From Roseobacter sp. SK209-2-6 (GTDB taxonomy: Bacteria > Pseudomonadota > Alphaproteobacteria > Rhodobacterales > Rhodobacteraceae), in the NCBI RefSeq assembly GCF_000169455.1, contig NZ_AAYC01000012.1:1-64000 (forward strand): a DNA stretch of 64,000 bases. The letters run 5' to 3'. Positions 55,190 to 64,000 of this stretch are shown here, in pieces; within the stretch, counting starts at the first letter, position 1, and each line of letters opens with the position of its first letter. The notes beneath the pieces are model-generated. The model was not told where the DNA came from. It did no database searches and saw nothing but the letters and a program-made list of their open reading frames with translations. Made by a program: the position numbers and the translations under genes.

Positions 55190-56356
55190 ATGCCGGTCAA
55201 GAACCGTTTCGCAGAACTGCAGGATGAAATCACCGCATGGCGCCGGGATATCCACGAAAACCCAGAAATCCTTTTTGAGACCCATCGCACCAGTGCAATG
55301 GTGGCGGAAAAGTTGCAGGAATTTGGCTGCGACGAGATCGTGACCGGAATTGGTCGCACCGGCGTTGTAGGCGTGATCAAAGGCAAAAGCAGCGCTTCTG
55401 GTAAAGTGATCGGGCTACGGGCTGATATGGACGCGCTGCCCATTCATGAGGCCACCGGGCTGGACTATGCCTCCAAGACGCCCAATGCCATGCATGCCTG
55501 TGGTCACGACGGCCACACGGCTATGCTGCTCGGTGCGGCTAAGTTTCTCTCTGAGACGCGTAACTTTGATGGCACCGTTGTGGTGATCTTCCAGCCCGCC
55601 GAAGAAGGCGGCGGCGGCGGTAAGGAAATGTGCGACGACGGAATGATGGAGCGTTGGGGTATCCAGGAAGTCTATGGCATGCACAATTGGCCTGGTCGGC
55701 CAATCGGCTCTTTTGCCATCCGTTCTGGCGCCTTCTTTGCGGCAACTGACACCTTTGACATCACTTTTGAGGGCCGTGGCGGCCATGCAGCCAAGCCACA
55801 AGAAACCGTGGATACCACAGTCATGGCTGCGCAGGCGGTTCTGGCGCTACAGACCATTGCAGCCCGTAACGCAGACCCTGTCCAGCAGATCGTCGTCTCC
55901 GTTACTTCATTTGAGACCTCTTCCAAGGCCTTCAATGTGATCCCGCAGCGGGTGCAGATCAAAGGCACCGTGCGCACAATGTCGAAAGAGATGCGCGATC
56001 TGGCTGAGACACGGATCAAAGAGATCTGCAACGGGATCTCAGCAACCTTTGGCGGCACCGCAGATGTGACCTATAATCGTGGGTATCCGGTGATGGCGAA
56101 CCATGACGCCCAAACCGAGTTTGCGGCAGATGTAGCCAAGAAGGTCTCTGGCTCATGCGATGAGGCGCCACTGGTCATGGGCGGCGAAGATTTCGCCTAT
56201 ATGCTAGAGGAACGTCCAGGCGCCTATATTCTCGTTGGCAACGGTGACAGCGCGTCGGTGCATCACCCAGAGTATAATTTCAACGATGAAGCGATCCCGG
56301 CTGGTTGCAGCTGGTGGGCAGAGATTGTTGAGCAGCGCATGCCGACTGCAAACTAA
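55190..56356 (+). CDS. M20D amidohydrolase, paralog 3
   Basis: A 388-residue M20D amidohydrolase. The metal-site motifs MHACGHDGHT, QPAEEGGGGGKEM and VHHPEYNFNDEAIPAG are intact. The N-terminal EITAWRRDIHENPEILFETH is close to that of paralog 2, while GMHNWPGRPIGSFAI is its own. ATG 55190 with CAAGGAG upstream is chosen; an earlier frame overlaps paralog 2. It ends at a strong terminator, closing the operon. Confidence 0.93.
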   Translation: MPVKNRFAELQDEITAWRRDIHENPEILFETHRTSAMVAEKLQEFGCDEIVTGIGRTGVVGVIKGKSSASGKVIGLRADMDALPIHEATGLDYASKTPNAMHACGHDGHTAMLLGAAKFLSETRNFDGTVVVIFQPAEEGGGGGKEMCDDGMMERWGIQEVYGMHNWPGRPIGSFAIRSGAFFAATDTFDITFEGRGGHAAKPQETVDTTVMAAQAVLALQTIAARNADPVQQIVVSVTSFETSSKAFNVIPQRVQIKGTVRTMSKEMRDLAETRIKEICNGISATFGGTADVTYNRGYPVMANHDAQTEFAADVAKKVSGSCDEAPLVMGGEDFAYMLEERPGAYILVGNGDSASVHHPEYNFNDEAIPAGCSWWAEIVEQRMPTAN

Positions 56357-56380
56357 AACTGGCCTGACTGGAAAGACCTG

Positions 56381-56408
56381 GGGGTGGCAGCTTCTGCCAC
56401 CCCTTTTT
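56381..56408 (+). terminator. Terminator after the M20D cluster
   Basis: A 10-bp perfect stem GGGGTGGCAG / CTGCCACCCC (56381-56390, 56394-56403) with a three-base loop is followed by TTTTT, 24 bases past the last stop. Confidence 0.94.
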
Positions 56409-56494
56409 GTTGGCATGAGGCCGCAAGATGAAATCGGAAAACCTGAGGAGCAATAGAAGTTCTGCCAAGAGGGAAGCGCGAGCCAAGCCTGCGC

Positions 56495-57541
56495 CTATGT
56501 TCCCTGCGCCCACAGTTCTTCATAGACCCTGCTGTAGCCCTCCGCCTCACTTGCTGAGCTAAAGCTTGAAACCGCAACTTCGCGCGCGTCACGACACATC
56601 TGGCGATGCCGTTGATCATCCGTGAGAATGGAATGGGCTATTTCTGCAGCTTGTTCTGCGGCTTCCAATGGGACGATCTCGCCGGTTTTGCCCTGGCAGG
56701 CAAAAGATTGATAGTATCCGGTTCTGCTACCGACAAAGGGAACGCCGCTGGCCATGCCCTCCAAGGGAGCCATGCCGTAGCCCTCATAGCGCGGCAATTG
56801 CACAATCATCGAAAGGCTTCGCACCAGTGCGGGAAGCTCGGCAGCCTTGACCTCACCAGGGAACAGGATGCGATCCGCAAGACCGGCGGTGGTAATCTTA
56901 GCCTTTTGGGCATCTAAGAAAGCCTGATGCTCTCGCGTTGCCTTGCCCAGGACCAATGCGGTTGCACCGGGCAGCCTTGGCAGCAGGCGCAGCATGCTAT
57001 CCACAAAGAGATCAGTGCCCTTTTCCGGACGAATGCGCCCAATTGTTGCAATGCCCAACGTGCCACCATAGCCAAGCGCAGTCCAAGACCGGGCAGGATC
57101 CTCGGCCGGTGAAAACAGCGCGGTGTCCACCCCGTGGGGCACGACAGCCCGTACATTGGGCACAAATGAAGCGGCCGCCTCTGTAGTTGCGACTATGGCG
57201 TCCATACGAGAGATGAGCCAACGCGGAAACGCGGAATGACGCCGCTGGGCTGCAGAGGTGAAGACCGTGCGGATTGGCAATCGCATCACATCCCGTGCCC
57301 AAATTGCCGCGCGCATCTCTGTATTGCGACGGACGTGCCAAATCGCAAAGGGTCGCTTTGGCAAAGCGGAGGGGCTGCGGCGCCTGGCCTCGGCGATGCT
57401 GATCGGCGTGGGACAATGGGGCAGGGCCTGGCCCACAAGTTGCAGATCATAGGATTTTACCTGCTGGCGCAGGACATTGGCACAGGTTGCAGAAACGCCA
57501 GTGAAGTTGCGATTGAAATTTGTCACAAACAGCTCAGTCAC
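56495..57541 (-). CDS. Glycosyltransferase (GT4-like), probable lipopolysaccharide core enzyme
   Basis: A 348-residue GT-B glycosyltransferase. The donor-site motif is LQLPRYEGYGMAPLEGMASGVPFVGS, with the E-x7-E-type glutamates of family 4; earlier IGRIRPEKGTDLFVDSM fits the second Rossmann domain. The start is a GTG at 57541, overlapping the waaA stop by eight bases, so the two are co-translated. The neighbour suggests addition of a sugar to the inner core of lipopolysaccharide (inference). The sugar and acceptor are unknown. Confidence 0.88.
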   Translation of the reverse strand: MTELFVTNFNRNFTGVSATCANVLRQQVKSYDLQLVGQALPHCPTPISIAEARRRSPSALPKRPFAIWHVRRNTEMRAAIWARDVMRLPIRTVFTSAAQRRHSAFPRWLISRMDAIVATTEAAASFVPNVRAVVPHGVDTALFSPAEDPARSWTALGYGGTLGIATIGRIRPEKGTDLFVDSMLRLLPRLPGATALVLGKATREHQAFLDAQKAKITTAGLADRILFPGEVKAAELPALVRSLSMIVQLPRYEGYGMAPLEGMASGVPFVGSRTGYYQSFACQGKTGEIVPLEAAEQAAEIAHSILTDDQRHRQMCRDAREVAVSSFSSASEAEGYSRVYEELWAQGT

Positions 57542-58862
57542 TTTTCGCCTCCAGGTTTAGACCCTGGATAAGTAGCTCCATTAGGTGTTCGAGCTTGGCC
57601 GCCTGTTCTGTGGCGAATAAACGCGCGGCGTTTTTCGCCTTGTCCAATTCATCCGGTTGGATGAGCCAGCCATCAACGGCTTGCGCCAGTTCTTGCGTAT
57701 TAGTCACCTGCTTGGCGCCGCCGGCAGCGATCATTGGGGGGAAACTCTCAGCGAAATTGAATGTCTCAGGCCCAGTCAGCACTGTAGCCCCTGCAGTTGC
57801 GACCTCAAACGGGTTGTGTCCCCCGATTGGCTTGAGGGAGCCGCCCAAAAACACGATTGGGGAGAGGCGATACCAACTTCCGAGTTCGCCCAATGTATCT
57901 GCAAGGTAGACAGAGGTCTCGGAGTTAGGCTCTTCCCCTTTTGAACGCCTAGCGCAGGTCAGCCCCCTGGCTGTTATCAATTGTTCAACGTCATGGCCAC
58001 GCTCTGGGTGGCGCGGGACTAGGATCAGGCTAAGATGAGGGTGGCGCTGGCGTAGCTGCGCATGGGCATCCAGTATGGTCTCTTCTTCACCGAGGTGGGT
58101 CGAACTGGCCACCCAGATCGGGCGACCTTGCAAAAGCGCCTGGCTGCGATGGATCAGATTTTCATCCGCCGGAAGGGGCGGGGCTGCCGCCTTGAGGTTC
58201 CCACCAGCCTGAAGGCGCTGTGGGTCAACACCAAGAGATAAGAGCTCCTCAGCCACTCTATCGTTCTGTGTCAGGATGAGGGAAAACCGGCTGAATACGA
58301 AACGCGCGGTTGGCAGACGGCTACGCCAGCGTGCCAAAGACCGCTCTGACAAGCGGGCGTTGACCAGAGCCAGCTTTACCCCGTGCTTTGCTGCTGTGGC
58401 CAAGGTGACAGGCCAGAGCTCACTATCCACAAAGATCCCAGCATCCGGTCGCCAATGTTTCAGAAAACGATCAACAGCAGCTGGGGCATCCAAGGGTGCA
58501 AATTGGTGTTGGCAACACTCCGGCAGGCGCTTTGCAGCCAGCACGGCAGAGGTCGCGGTGCCGGAGGTCAAGAGAAAACGGGCCTGGGGCAGCCTTAGCG
58601 ACAACTGGGAAATCAGGGTTAGCGCCGCCTGGCTTTCGCCTACCGAAGCGCCATGGAACCAGATCATAGGCGCTTTTGCCCGCAGCTCCGGTCGTTGCGC
58701 TGTGGCATGGCCAAGACGCTCTCGCTGGCGAATTTCTTCAACGCCGTGGGCTGCAAGCTTGTTTGCTACCTTTCGAAAGGCAAAGGAAAGCAGCAGCCCC
58801 GACACCAAACGATAGGTATGATAGAGCAGCGTTGGCCTGGCGCCAGACGGGTCTTGTGACAT
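57534..58862 (-). CDS. waaA: 3-deoxy-D-manno-octulosonic acid transferase (WaaA/KdtA)
   Basis: WaaA adds Kdo to lipid A precursor at the cytoplasmic face of the inner membrane. The 442-residue protein has a hydrophobic N terminus (VSGLLLSFAFRKVANKL), the catalytic-Glu motif IWFHGASVGESQAAL, and RFLLTSGTATSAVLA. The C-terminal acceptor and donor elements are FLGGSLKPIGGHNPFEVATAG and GPETFNFAESF. The length and order are typical. It lies 11 bases downstream of moaA and overlaps the glycosyltransferase gene. Confidence 0.94.
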   Translation of the reverse strand: MSQDPSGARPTLLYHTYRLVSGLLLSFAFRKVANKLAAHGVEEIRQRERLGHATAQRPELRAKAPMIWFHGASVGESQAALTLISQLSLRLPQARFLLTSGTATSAVLAAKRLPECCQHQFAPLDAPAAVDRFLKHWRPDAGIFVDSELWPVTLATAAKHGVKLALVNARLSERSLARWRSRLPTARFVFSRFSLILTQNDRVAEELLSLGVDPQRLQAGGNLKAAAPPLPADENLIHRSQALLQGRPIWVASSTHLGEEETILDAHAQLRQRHPHLSLILVPRHPERGHDVEQLITARGLTCARRSKGEEPNSETSVYLADTLGELGSWYRLSPIVFLGGSLKPIGGHNPFEVATAGATVLTGPETFNFAESFPPMIAAGGAKQVTNTQELAQAVDGWLIQPDELDKAKNAARLFATEQAAKLEHLMELLIQGLNLEAKSD

Positions 58863-58873
58863 CTTTTTGGCGC

Positions 58874-59896
58874 TCAGCCTCCGGTATGGCTCATATGGCG
58901 GGTCATTTGTCCGCCGACTTCCTGACGCGAATAGTCAAAGTCATGACCTTTGGGTTTGTCGCCAATCGCTGCTCGGATTGCATCCTTTAACAGACCAGCA
59001 CCATCGCTGCTGGCGCGTAGCGGAGCCCGCAAATCAGCCGAGCCTTCCTGACCCAGACAGGTGTAGATTTCACCGGTACAGGTCACCCGAACGCGATTAC
59101 AGCTTTCACAGAAGTTGTGGCTGAGCGGGGTGATGAAGCCAATCTTCTGGCCGCTCTCCTCCAGGCGTACATAACGCGCCGGGCCACCGCTGCGCTCGGC
59201 CAGATCGGTGACCGTGTAGTGGTTTTCATATTCGGCGCGCACGTCCTTCAGCGACCAGTACTGGCCGATGCGATTGGCTGGATCGATATCCTCCCCCATG
59301 GGCATCACCTCAATCCAGGTGAGGTCGAGGTTACGTTCCGCGCACCAGCGGGTGATTGCTGGCAATTCTTCCTCATTGAAGCCTTTGAGTGCTACCGCAT
59401 TGATCTTGACCCGAAGACCTGCCTTTTGCGCCGCATCAATGCCACGCAGCACCTGCGGTAGCCGTCCCCAGCGCGTGACGCGAGCGAATTTTTCCTCATT
59501 CAGCGTATCAAGCGAGATATTCACCCGCCGAACACCCGCCGCATAGAGTGCCTCTGCGTATTTCTCTAGCTGCGAGCCATTGGTGGTCAGGGTGAGTTCC
59601 TTTAGAGAGCCGGAGTCCAGATGACGGCTCATCGCCTGGAAAAAGGTGATGATGTCGCGGCGCACCAGAGGTTCACCACCGGTGATGCGCAGCTTTTCGA
59701 CACCCATGTCGATAAATGCGGTACAGAGCCGGTCCAGCTCCTCAAGTGTCAGAAGTTCTTTCTTGGGCAGAAACGTCATATGCTCAGACATGCAATAGAC
59801 ACAGCGAAAATCGCATCGGTCAGTGACCGAAACACGCAGATATGTAATTGCGCGGGCGAACGGGTCGATGAGCGGGGCGGTCTGAGAAACAGTCAT
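58874..59896 (-). CDS. moaA: GTP 3',8-cyclase MoaA
   Basis: MoaA is the radical SAM enzyme that starts molybdenum cofactor synthesis from GTP. The SAM-cluster triad is C28-x3-C32-x2-C35 (RCDFRCVYC). The C-terminal cluster is C263-x2-C266-x13-C280, and the protein ends in the functional Gly-Gly. The 340-residue length is normal. The product would be needed for the molybdenum hydroxylase elsewhere in the window. It is upstream of waaA by 11 bases, an association not related in function. Confidence 0.96.
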   Translation of the reverse strand: MTVSQTAPLIDPFARAITYLRVSVTDRCDFRCVYCMSEHMTFLPKKELLTLEELDRLCTAFIDMGVEKLRITGGEPLVRRDIITFFQAMSRHLDSGSLKELTLTTNGSQLEKYAEALYAAGVRRVNISLDTLNEEKFARVTRWGRLPQVLRGIDAAQKAGLRVKINAVALKGFNEEELPAITRWCAERNLDLTWIEVMPMGEDIDPANRIGQYWSLKDVRAEYENHYTVTDLAERSGGPARYVRLEESGQKIGFITPLSHNFCESCNRVRVTCTGEIYTCLGQEGSADLRAPLRASSDGAGLLKDAIRAAIGDKPKGHDFDYSRQEVGGQMTRHMSHTGG

Positions 59897-59988
59897 GGGA
59901 TCCTACGTAAGGCGCAGATTTGCCTAGAGCAAGTCCAGCATGCAATTTCCAACTGGCAAAGCCAAGGCCTGCGGGCTAGGTTTGGGGC

Positions 59989-60477
59989 ATGAAGATGATT
60001 GTTCCCTGTCTGAGCGCCATGCTCTTAACCTCTGCCTGCAATCTGCCGCAGCTCAATTCCACGATTCTCAGCGGACCATCAGCGCCTGCTGACGCTTCTG
60101 TGCCCTCCGAAACCGATCCTGGCGCGCCCTTGTCGGCCATTCCGGGAGATGATGTTCCTGTTAGCGAAGTTGGCACCGGGCTGGATGGGCAGGTTTTCAC
60201 CGGCTCACTTGAAGGGAAGCCTGCCTTTACCGGGCAAGGGCAGACGGTTGCATCACTTGGGGATCCAACTGTTCCCGGTCTCTGGTTGGAAACGCCACTG
60301 GTCGGCGAAGAGCTGGTGGGGCGGGTGCGGAGTGCTGCCGGTGCTGAGGTGACAGTGTTGCTGAAACCTTCGGGTGGGGATGCTGCCAGCAGCAGTCGTC
60401 TATCGATCAGCGCCATGCGGGTCCTGGGTGTGCCTTTGACCGAGTTGGTGGAGATTCAGGTTCTGCCAGCCAGTTAG
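59989..60477 (+). CDS. Predicted small lipoprotein of unknown function
   Basis: A 162-residue exported protein with a lipobox (LTSAC, Cys about 17) after a short hydrophobic signal, so it is probably a lipoprotein. The linker is Ser/Pro/Ala-rich (about 25-60). A compact Gly/Val-rich beta domain follows (GTGLDGQVFTGSLEGKPAFTGQGQTVASLG ... is its opening). I do not recognise the family. It is divergent from moaA by about 90 bases and stands alone. The ribosome site (GGGGC) is weak. Confidence 0.75.
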   Translation: MKMIVPCLSAMLLTSACNLPQLNSTILSGPSAPADASVPSETDPGAPLSAIPGDDVPVSEVGTGLDGQVFTGSLEGKPAFTGQGQTVASLGDPTVPGLWLETPLVGEELVGRVRSAAGAEVTVLLKPSGGDAASSSRLSISAMRVLGVPLTELVEIQVLPAS

Positions 60478-60595
60478 ACTGTGCGCCAATTGAGCTAGGT
60501 GCTGGATCCAGATTAACCCCAAGATGCACTACGCATATCGCGACCGCAGTATCAGTATGCTCTTCCTGGCTAGAGCCTCAGAGGGGCACAAACGC

Positions 60596-61276
60596 TCAGC
60601 CGCGGTTTAAGTATTTACCCGCTTCCTTGCGGGCAAATGGCTTCATTGCTTCGCCGTGCTCTTCAAGAAAGCGCTGGGTAGCCTGTGCGTCGTGTTTGCT
60701 CAGATCACGCAGCCACCAGGCAATCGCCTTTTGAATGAACCAATTTCGATCCGGCACATAGGTGGCGGCCCAGCCCAAGATCCGGTTGCGCCTCTCTTGA
60801 TCCGCTGGTTTGAGGTTGTTCATCTTGGCCCAGGGCAAAGTGGATACCAGGGCAGCTCGGCGGGTCCACATGTGGTCTGATTGCGTCCAAGATGCAACTT
60901 GGTCCAGGCGCTCAGGTTCTGCCAAGAGGCGTTTCTGGATGGCGGTACAGGCATGGTCCGCAATAGCCCAGCTGTCAAACTCTAGAACCCAGGATTGCAG
61001 AAGATCCCAAACGGTACCGTCTTCCTTTATCCTGGCTTGGGTCAGCACCTTGCTCGCGACGATGCGAGCCTCAAAAACATCGCTTTGCCAAAGCTCTCGC
61101 GCCAGCGTCACTCTTTCTTCCAACGATAAAGTCTGCCGCCACTCCTTGGCCAGATCGTTCAGCACAGGATTGCTGATGCCGATCACGCTGCGCTTTTGCT
61201 TGTGATAGGCCGCCATCTGTTCTGCACGCCCAGGCTCTGCCAGGGATGTCAGTTGGTCTAGAGTGGGATTGCGCAT
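60596..61276 (-). CDS. DNA alkylation repair protein (AlkD-like)
   Basis: A 226-residue all-helical HEAT-like repeat protein of the AlkC/AlkD DNA glycosylase group, which removes positively charged alkylated bases. AlkD-type residues include the WAIADH motif (active-site Trp/Asp region) and DRNWFIQKAIAWWLRDLSKHD, which lines the DNA groove. Full length. It follows the flavin-binding gene by a short gap and shares the minus-strand run with glmS, an association of unclear meaning. Confidence 0.92.
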   Translation of the reverse strand: MRNPTLDQLTSLAEPGRAEQMAAYHKQKRSVIGISNPVLNDLAKEWRQTLSLEERVTLARELWQSDVFEARIVASKVLTQARIKEDGTVWDLLQSWVLEFDSWAIADHACTAIQKRLLAEPERLDQVASWTQSDHMWTRRAALVSTLPWAKMNNLKPADQERRNRILGWAATYVPDRNWFIQKAIAWWLRDLSKHDAQATQRFLEEHGEAMKPFARKEAGKYLNRG

Positions 61277-61281
61277 TTAGA

Positions 61282-61839
61282 TCAGCTCTCTCTGGCTGTC
61301 AAAGGGACATCAGTCGGCAGGTCATCGATGGTTTTTTGATTCTTCTCGACCCAGTAGTCGCGGATATCGTCGTCGGTTTTTCCGTCGACCCATTTTTGCA
61401 TGGTATCCCGCTCGGATTGGTATTCCATGAAGGGAACTGCATATCCGCAAGAGGTCTGAACCAGATCGATAGAGACATCAAAAATCTGTCGGGCGCTGCG
61501 ATGGGCCGGGAACAAGTCAGAGAGTTCGTCCCACCCAGTGTCGCCGCGGTGAAGCGTCTGGGCGAGGCCATAGCACCGCAGGATCAGTGGACGCGTTGTG
61601 AAAGAGCACCACATCAACGTCATGCGATTGGCGGCTTTCAAATGCCCCGCAGTTTCATTGCCGCTGCCGGTGAGGTTCATCCAAACAATGCGGTTTGGGC
61701 CAAGCACACGCAACGAATCCATCCCCTTGGGTGATATATTCACGCGCCCTTCGGGGGCCGCAGATCCAGTGAAGAACATATGCTGTTCTTCGATGAATTT
61801 CTGATGCGGTGCTTCGATGCTGCTAAACTGCTTGGCCAT
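61282..61839 (-). CDS. Pyridoxamine 5'-phosphate oxidase family protein
   Basis: A 185-residue FMN-binding split-barrel protein of the PNPOx-like family (FTGSAAPEGRVNISPKG at the N terminus, then LTGSGNETAGHLKAANRMTLMW). It is not PdxH, whose substrate loops are missing. Such proteins bind FMN or F420-like flavins and reduce varied compounds. It lies 17 bases downstream of glmS and six bases upstream of the AlkD-like gene, so these form one operon. Confidence 0.9.
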   Translation of the reverse strand: MAKQFSSIEAPHQKFIEEQHMFFTGSAAPEGRVNISPKGMDSLRVLGPNRIVWMNLTGSGNETAGHLKAANRMTLMWCSFTTRPLILRCYGLAQTLHRGDTGWDELSDLFPAHRSARQIFDVSIDLVQTSCGYAVPFMEYQSERDTMQKWVDGKTDDDIRDYWVEKNQKTIDDLPTDVPLTARES

Positions 61840-61856
61840 TACTGCTGTCCTTGTTG

Positions 61857-63680
61857 CTATTCCACCGTCACGGATTTAGCCAGGTTACGCGGCTGATCCA
61901 CATCGGTGCCTTTGGCCACTGCTGTGTGATAGGCGAGCATCTGTGCGGGCAGGGCATAGAGGATGGGGGCCAGGTTGGGGTGGATCCGAGGCATCCGCAC
62001 GCTGTCCCAAACCTCCTCACCTGCTGTGGCCAGCCCTTCGCTGTCAGAGATCAGCATGACCTTACCCGCGCGGGCCATGACCTCTTGCATGTTGGAAATT
62101 GACTTGTCGAAAACGCTATCGCAGGGTGCAAAGACAACCACCGGCATTTGCTTGTCGATCAAGGCGATGGGCCCATGTTTCAACTCGCCGCTGGCATAGG
62201 CTTCGGCATGGATATAGCTGATCTCTTTGAGCTTCAGCGCACCTTCCAGTGCGAGCGGATACATCAAGCCACGGCCCAGGAAGAGAACGTCTCTTGCCTC
62301 GCTCAGCTTTTTTGCGACCCGTTCCAGATCGGCATTCTGCTCAAGTCCGGCTGCAAGAACATTCGGCAACCCGCGCAGAGCATCAATATGCGCCTGCAGA
62401 TCATCCGCGACGATTTCCCCCCGATCACTGGCGGCTTTGAGCGCAAGCATCAAGAGCACGCTCAGTTGGCAGGTGAAGGCTTTGGTTGAGGCAACACCGA
62501 TTTCGACGCCAGCGTGAATGGGCAACGCCAGATCGCTTTCGCGCGCGATGGAGCTTTCCGGAACGTTGACCACCGAGAGGATCTTCTCCGCCTTACCCTC
62601 ACAATAGCGAAGGGCAGCAAGTGTATCTGCGGTTTCGCCGGACTGTGAAACAAAGAGAGCGGCTGTTTTTCCTGGGATCGGAGGTTCGCGGTAGCGGAAC
62701 TCAGAGGCGATATCGACCTCAACCGGCAGACGGGCGATCTGCTCAAACCAGTACTTCGCGGTCAGACAGGCGTAAAAGGCAGTACCACAGGCTACCATGG
62801 TCAGGCGTTCGATCTTGGAGAAATCTATGCCTTCTCCGGGCAGGATAACCTGATCCTCACCCACGGGAAGATAGTGGCGGATCGCCTCAGCAATCACGGT
62901 TGGCTGTTCCGCGATTTCCTTAGACATATAGTGTTTGTGGCCCGCTTTATCGACTTGGCTTACATCAATCCTGATGGTGCTCACCTTGCGATTGGCCAGC
63001 TCACCCTGGGCATCGCGGATCTCGAGGCTGTTGCGGGTCAGAACTGCGCGGTCGCCCTCTTCCAGATAGGTGATCTGATCGGTCATCGGGGCAAGAGCGA
63101 TGGCATCGCTGCCGACAAACATCTCACCATCGCCGTGGCCGATCGCCAGGGGGGAGCCTTTGCGCGCGGCGATCAGGAGATCCTCTTCGCCGTCAAAAAG
63201 AAAGGCGAGGGCAAAGGCCCCATCCAGGAGGTCCAATGTCTTGTTCGCAGCCTCAACCGGAGTTGCGCCTTCCAGGAGGAACTTCTGCGTCATCAAGGCG
63301 ATGGTTTCAGTATCCGTTTCAGTTTTGAATTCAATTCCTGTTTCTGCCAAAGAGGCGCGGAGCTCTCGATAGTTCTCGATGATCCCGTTGTGAACAACGG
63401 CGACCGCTCCGGCACGATGTGGGTGGGCATTTCCAACAGAGGGTGCGCCATGGGTGGCCCAGCGTGTATGGCCAATTCCTGACCGGCCAGCCAGAGGCTC
63501 ATGAACCAGCAAGTCGCTGAGGTTGACCAGTTTGCCTACAGCGCGACGGCGGTCAAGAACCCCTTTGTTGACAGTGGCGATGCCAGCGCTGTCATAGCCG
63601 CGGTACTCCAGACGCTTCAGCGCCTCGACCAGCAGTGGGGCCGCTTCATGGTTTCCTAAAACTCCAACAATTCCGCACAT
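61857..63680 (-). CDS. glmS: Glutamine-fructose-6-phosphate aminotransferase (isomerizing)
   Basis: GlmS makes glucosamine-6-phosphate from fructose-6-phosphate and glutamine, the first step to UDP-GlcNAc. The 607-residue protein opens with the nucleophile Cys2 (MCGIVGVLG) and the glutaminase domain (YRGYDSAGIATV, GHTRWATHGAPS). Two SIS domains follow, with SQSGETADTLAALR and STKAFTCQLSVL, and it ends KSVTVE. The length is normal. It starts four bases after the glmU stop, forming the common glmU-glmS pair. No ribozyme-type leader is visible. Confidence 0.96.
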   Translation of the reverse strand: MCGIVGVLGNHEAAPLLVEALKRLEYRGYDSAGIATVNKGVLDRRRAVGKLVNLSDLLVHEPLAGRSGIGHTRWATHGAPSVGNAHPHRAGAVAVVHNGIIENYRELRASLAETGIEFKTETDTETIALMTQKFLLEGATPVEAANKTLDLLDGAFALAFLFDGEEDLLIAARKGSPLAIGHGDGEMFVGSDAIALAPMTDQITYLEEGDRAVLTRNSLEIRDAQGELANRKVSTIRIDVSQVDKAGHKHYMSKEIAEQPTVIAEAIRHYLPVGEDQVILPGEGIDFSKIERLTMVACGTAFYACLTAKYWFEQIARLPVEVDIASEFRYREPPIPGKTAALFVSQSGETADTLAALRYCEGKAEKILSVVNVPESSIARESDLALPIHAGVEIGVASTKAFTCQLSVLLMLALKAASDRGEIVADDLQAHIDALRGLPNVLAAGLEQNADLERVAKKLSEARDVLFLGRGLMYPLALEGALKLKEISYIHAEAYASGELKHGPIALIDKQMPVVVFAPCDSVFDKSISNMQEVMARAGKVMLISDSEGLATAGEEVWDSVRMPRIHPNLAPILYALPAQMLAYHTAVAKGTDVDQPRNLAKSVTVE

Positions 63681-63684
63681 AAAC

Positions 63685-64000
63685 TTACTTCGCCTCTTTT
63701 GAAATCTTGACCTTCTTGGCCCTTAGGATGTCCATCAATTTGCGTGCGCGACCAGGTTTGTTTTCCTGGCGGGTGCGTCCAATTGCCAGATCTCCGTCCT
63801 CAACCGTCCGCGTCACTACAGTGCCGGTTGCGGTCATCGCTTCATCTCCGACAGAGATCGGAGCCACCAGAAGCGTGTTAGAGCCGATGAAGCTACGTGC
63901 GCCAATCTCGGTGCGGTGTTTCATTACGCCATCATAGTTGCAGGTGATTGTACCCGCACCAATATTGGTTTTCTCCCCGACCGAGGCATCACCAATATAG
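63685..64000 (-). CDS. glmU: Bifunctional GlmU, C-terminal part (5' truncated)
   Basis: The last 105 codons of glmU, running off the right edge. The left-handed beta-helix acetyltransferase domain is clear: NIGAGTITCNYDG precedes MKHRTEIG, then the hexapeptide repeat FIGSNTLLVAPISVGD. The C-terminal tail is a basic linker. GlmU acetylates glucosamine-1-phosphate and uridylylates GlcNAc-1-phosphate. The frame is open to base 64000, and the uridylyltransferase half is outside the window. Confidence 0.95.
   Translation of the reverse strand, partial: YIGDASVGEKTNIGAGTITCNYDGVMKHRTEIGARSFIGSNTLLVAPISVGDEAMTATGTVVTRTVEDGDLAIGRTRQENKPGRARKLMDILRAKKVKISKEAK

Noticed and set aside
52765-56356. Assembly duplication of the M20D genes
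   Set aside because: The copies differ clearly at the protein level throughout, so they are real paralogs.
1-64000. tRNA genes, CRISPR arrays, insertion sequences
   Set aside because: No cloverleaf, spaced-repeat array, transposase or terminal inverted repeats with target duplication were found by eye.

Overview
The window is a piece of an alphaproteobacterial chromosome, most likely from the Roseobacter group of the Rhodobacterales. Evidence for this is the ftsZ-lpxC-bamD-recN order at the left end, the aerobic cobaltochelatase genes cobS and cobT next to a J-domain protein and BolA, a VPLPA-CTERM protein, DUF3422 and DUF4177 family proteins, and pntA-pntB. The placement rests on gene content and protein style, not on a database search. 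Genes are densely packed, often with 1-8 base overlaps. I see no rRNA, tRNA, CRISPR array, insertion sequence or prophage.

Layout. 1-6069: cell division and envelope genes (ftsZ 3' end, lpxC, bamD), recN and a ClC-type chloride channel. 6066-8218: a LysR regulator, a small unknown gene and a DUF427 protein. 8279-15012 (minus strand): cobS, an unknown gene, cobT, a DsbA-type isomerase and an M24 aminopeptidase P, preceded by a J-domain gene. 15119-17392: bolA, a DUF4177 protein and a large unknown protein. 17550-22471: gatB, a VPLPA-CTERM surface protein and tex. 22575-27813 (minus): two unknown proteins, pepN and a signal-peptidase-I-like protein that lacks its catalytic residues. 27982-30658: malate synthase G and a GlcG/HbpS-like protein.

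30813-39271 is a catabolic stretch. It holds a C26 glutamine amidotransferase, then an iorA/iorB-type molybdenum hydroxylase with an SDR dehydrogenase under a divergent TetR regulator, then tryptophan dioxygenase, kynureninase and another SDR. 39703-44963: an ICMT-like methyltransferase, pntAB and a DUF3422 protein. 45097-56356 is a divergent locus for peptide or N-acyl-amino-acid use. One arm encodes a binding protein and two permeases. The other encodes a fused two-domain ATPase, an ArgE-like deacetylase, a MarR regulator and three tandem M20D amidohydrolases. 56495-59896: a glycosyltransferase, waaA and moaA. 59989-64000: a lipoprotein, then an AlkD-like repair protein, a flavin-binding protein, glmS and the 3' end of glmU.

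The most unusual items are the catalytically dead-looking signal peptidase homologue, the unrecognised gene translationally coupled between cobS and cobT, the 441-residue unknown membrane protein with an internal composition change, the triple M20D array tied to a peptide transporter, and several clear dyad-symmetric candidate operators next to regulator genes. I found no convincing completely new multi-gene system. These are the best leads.
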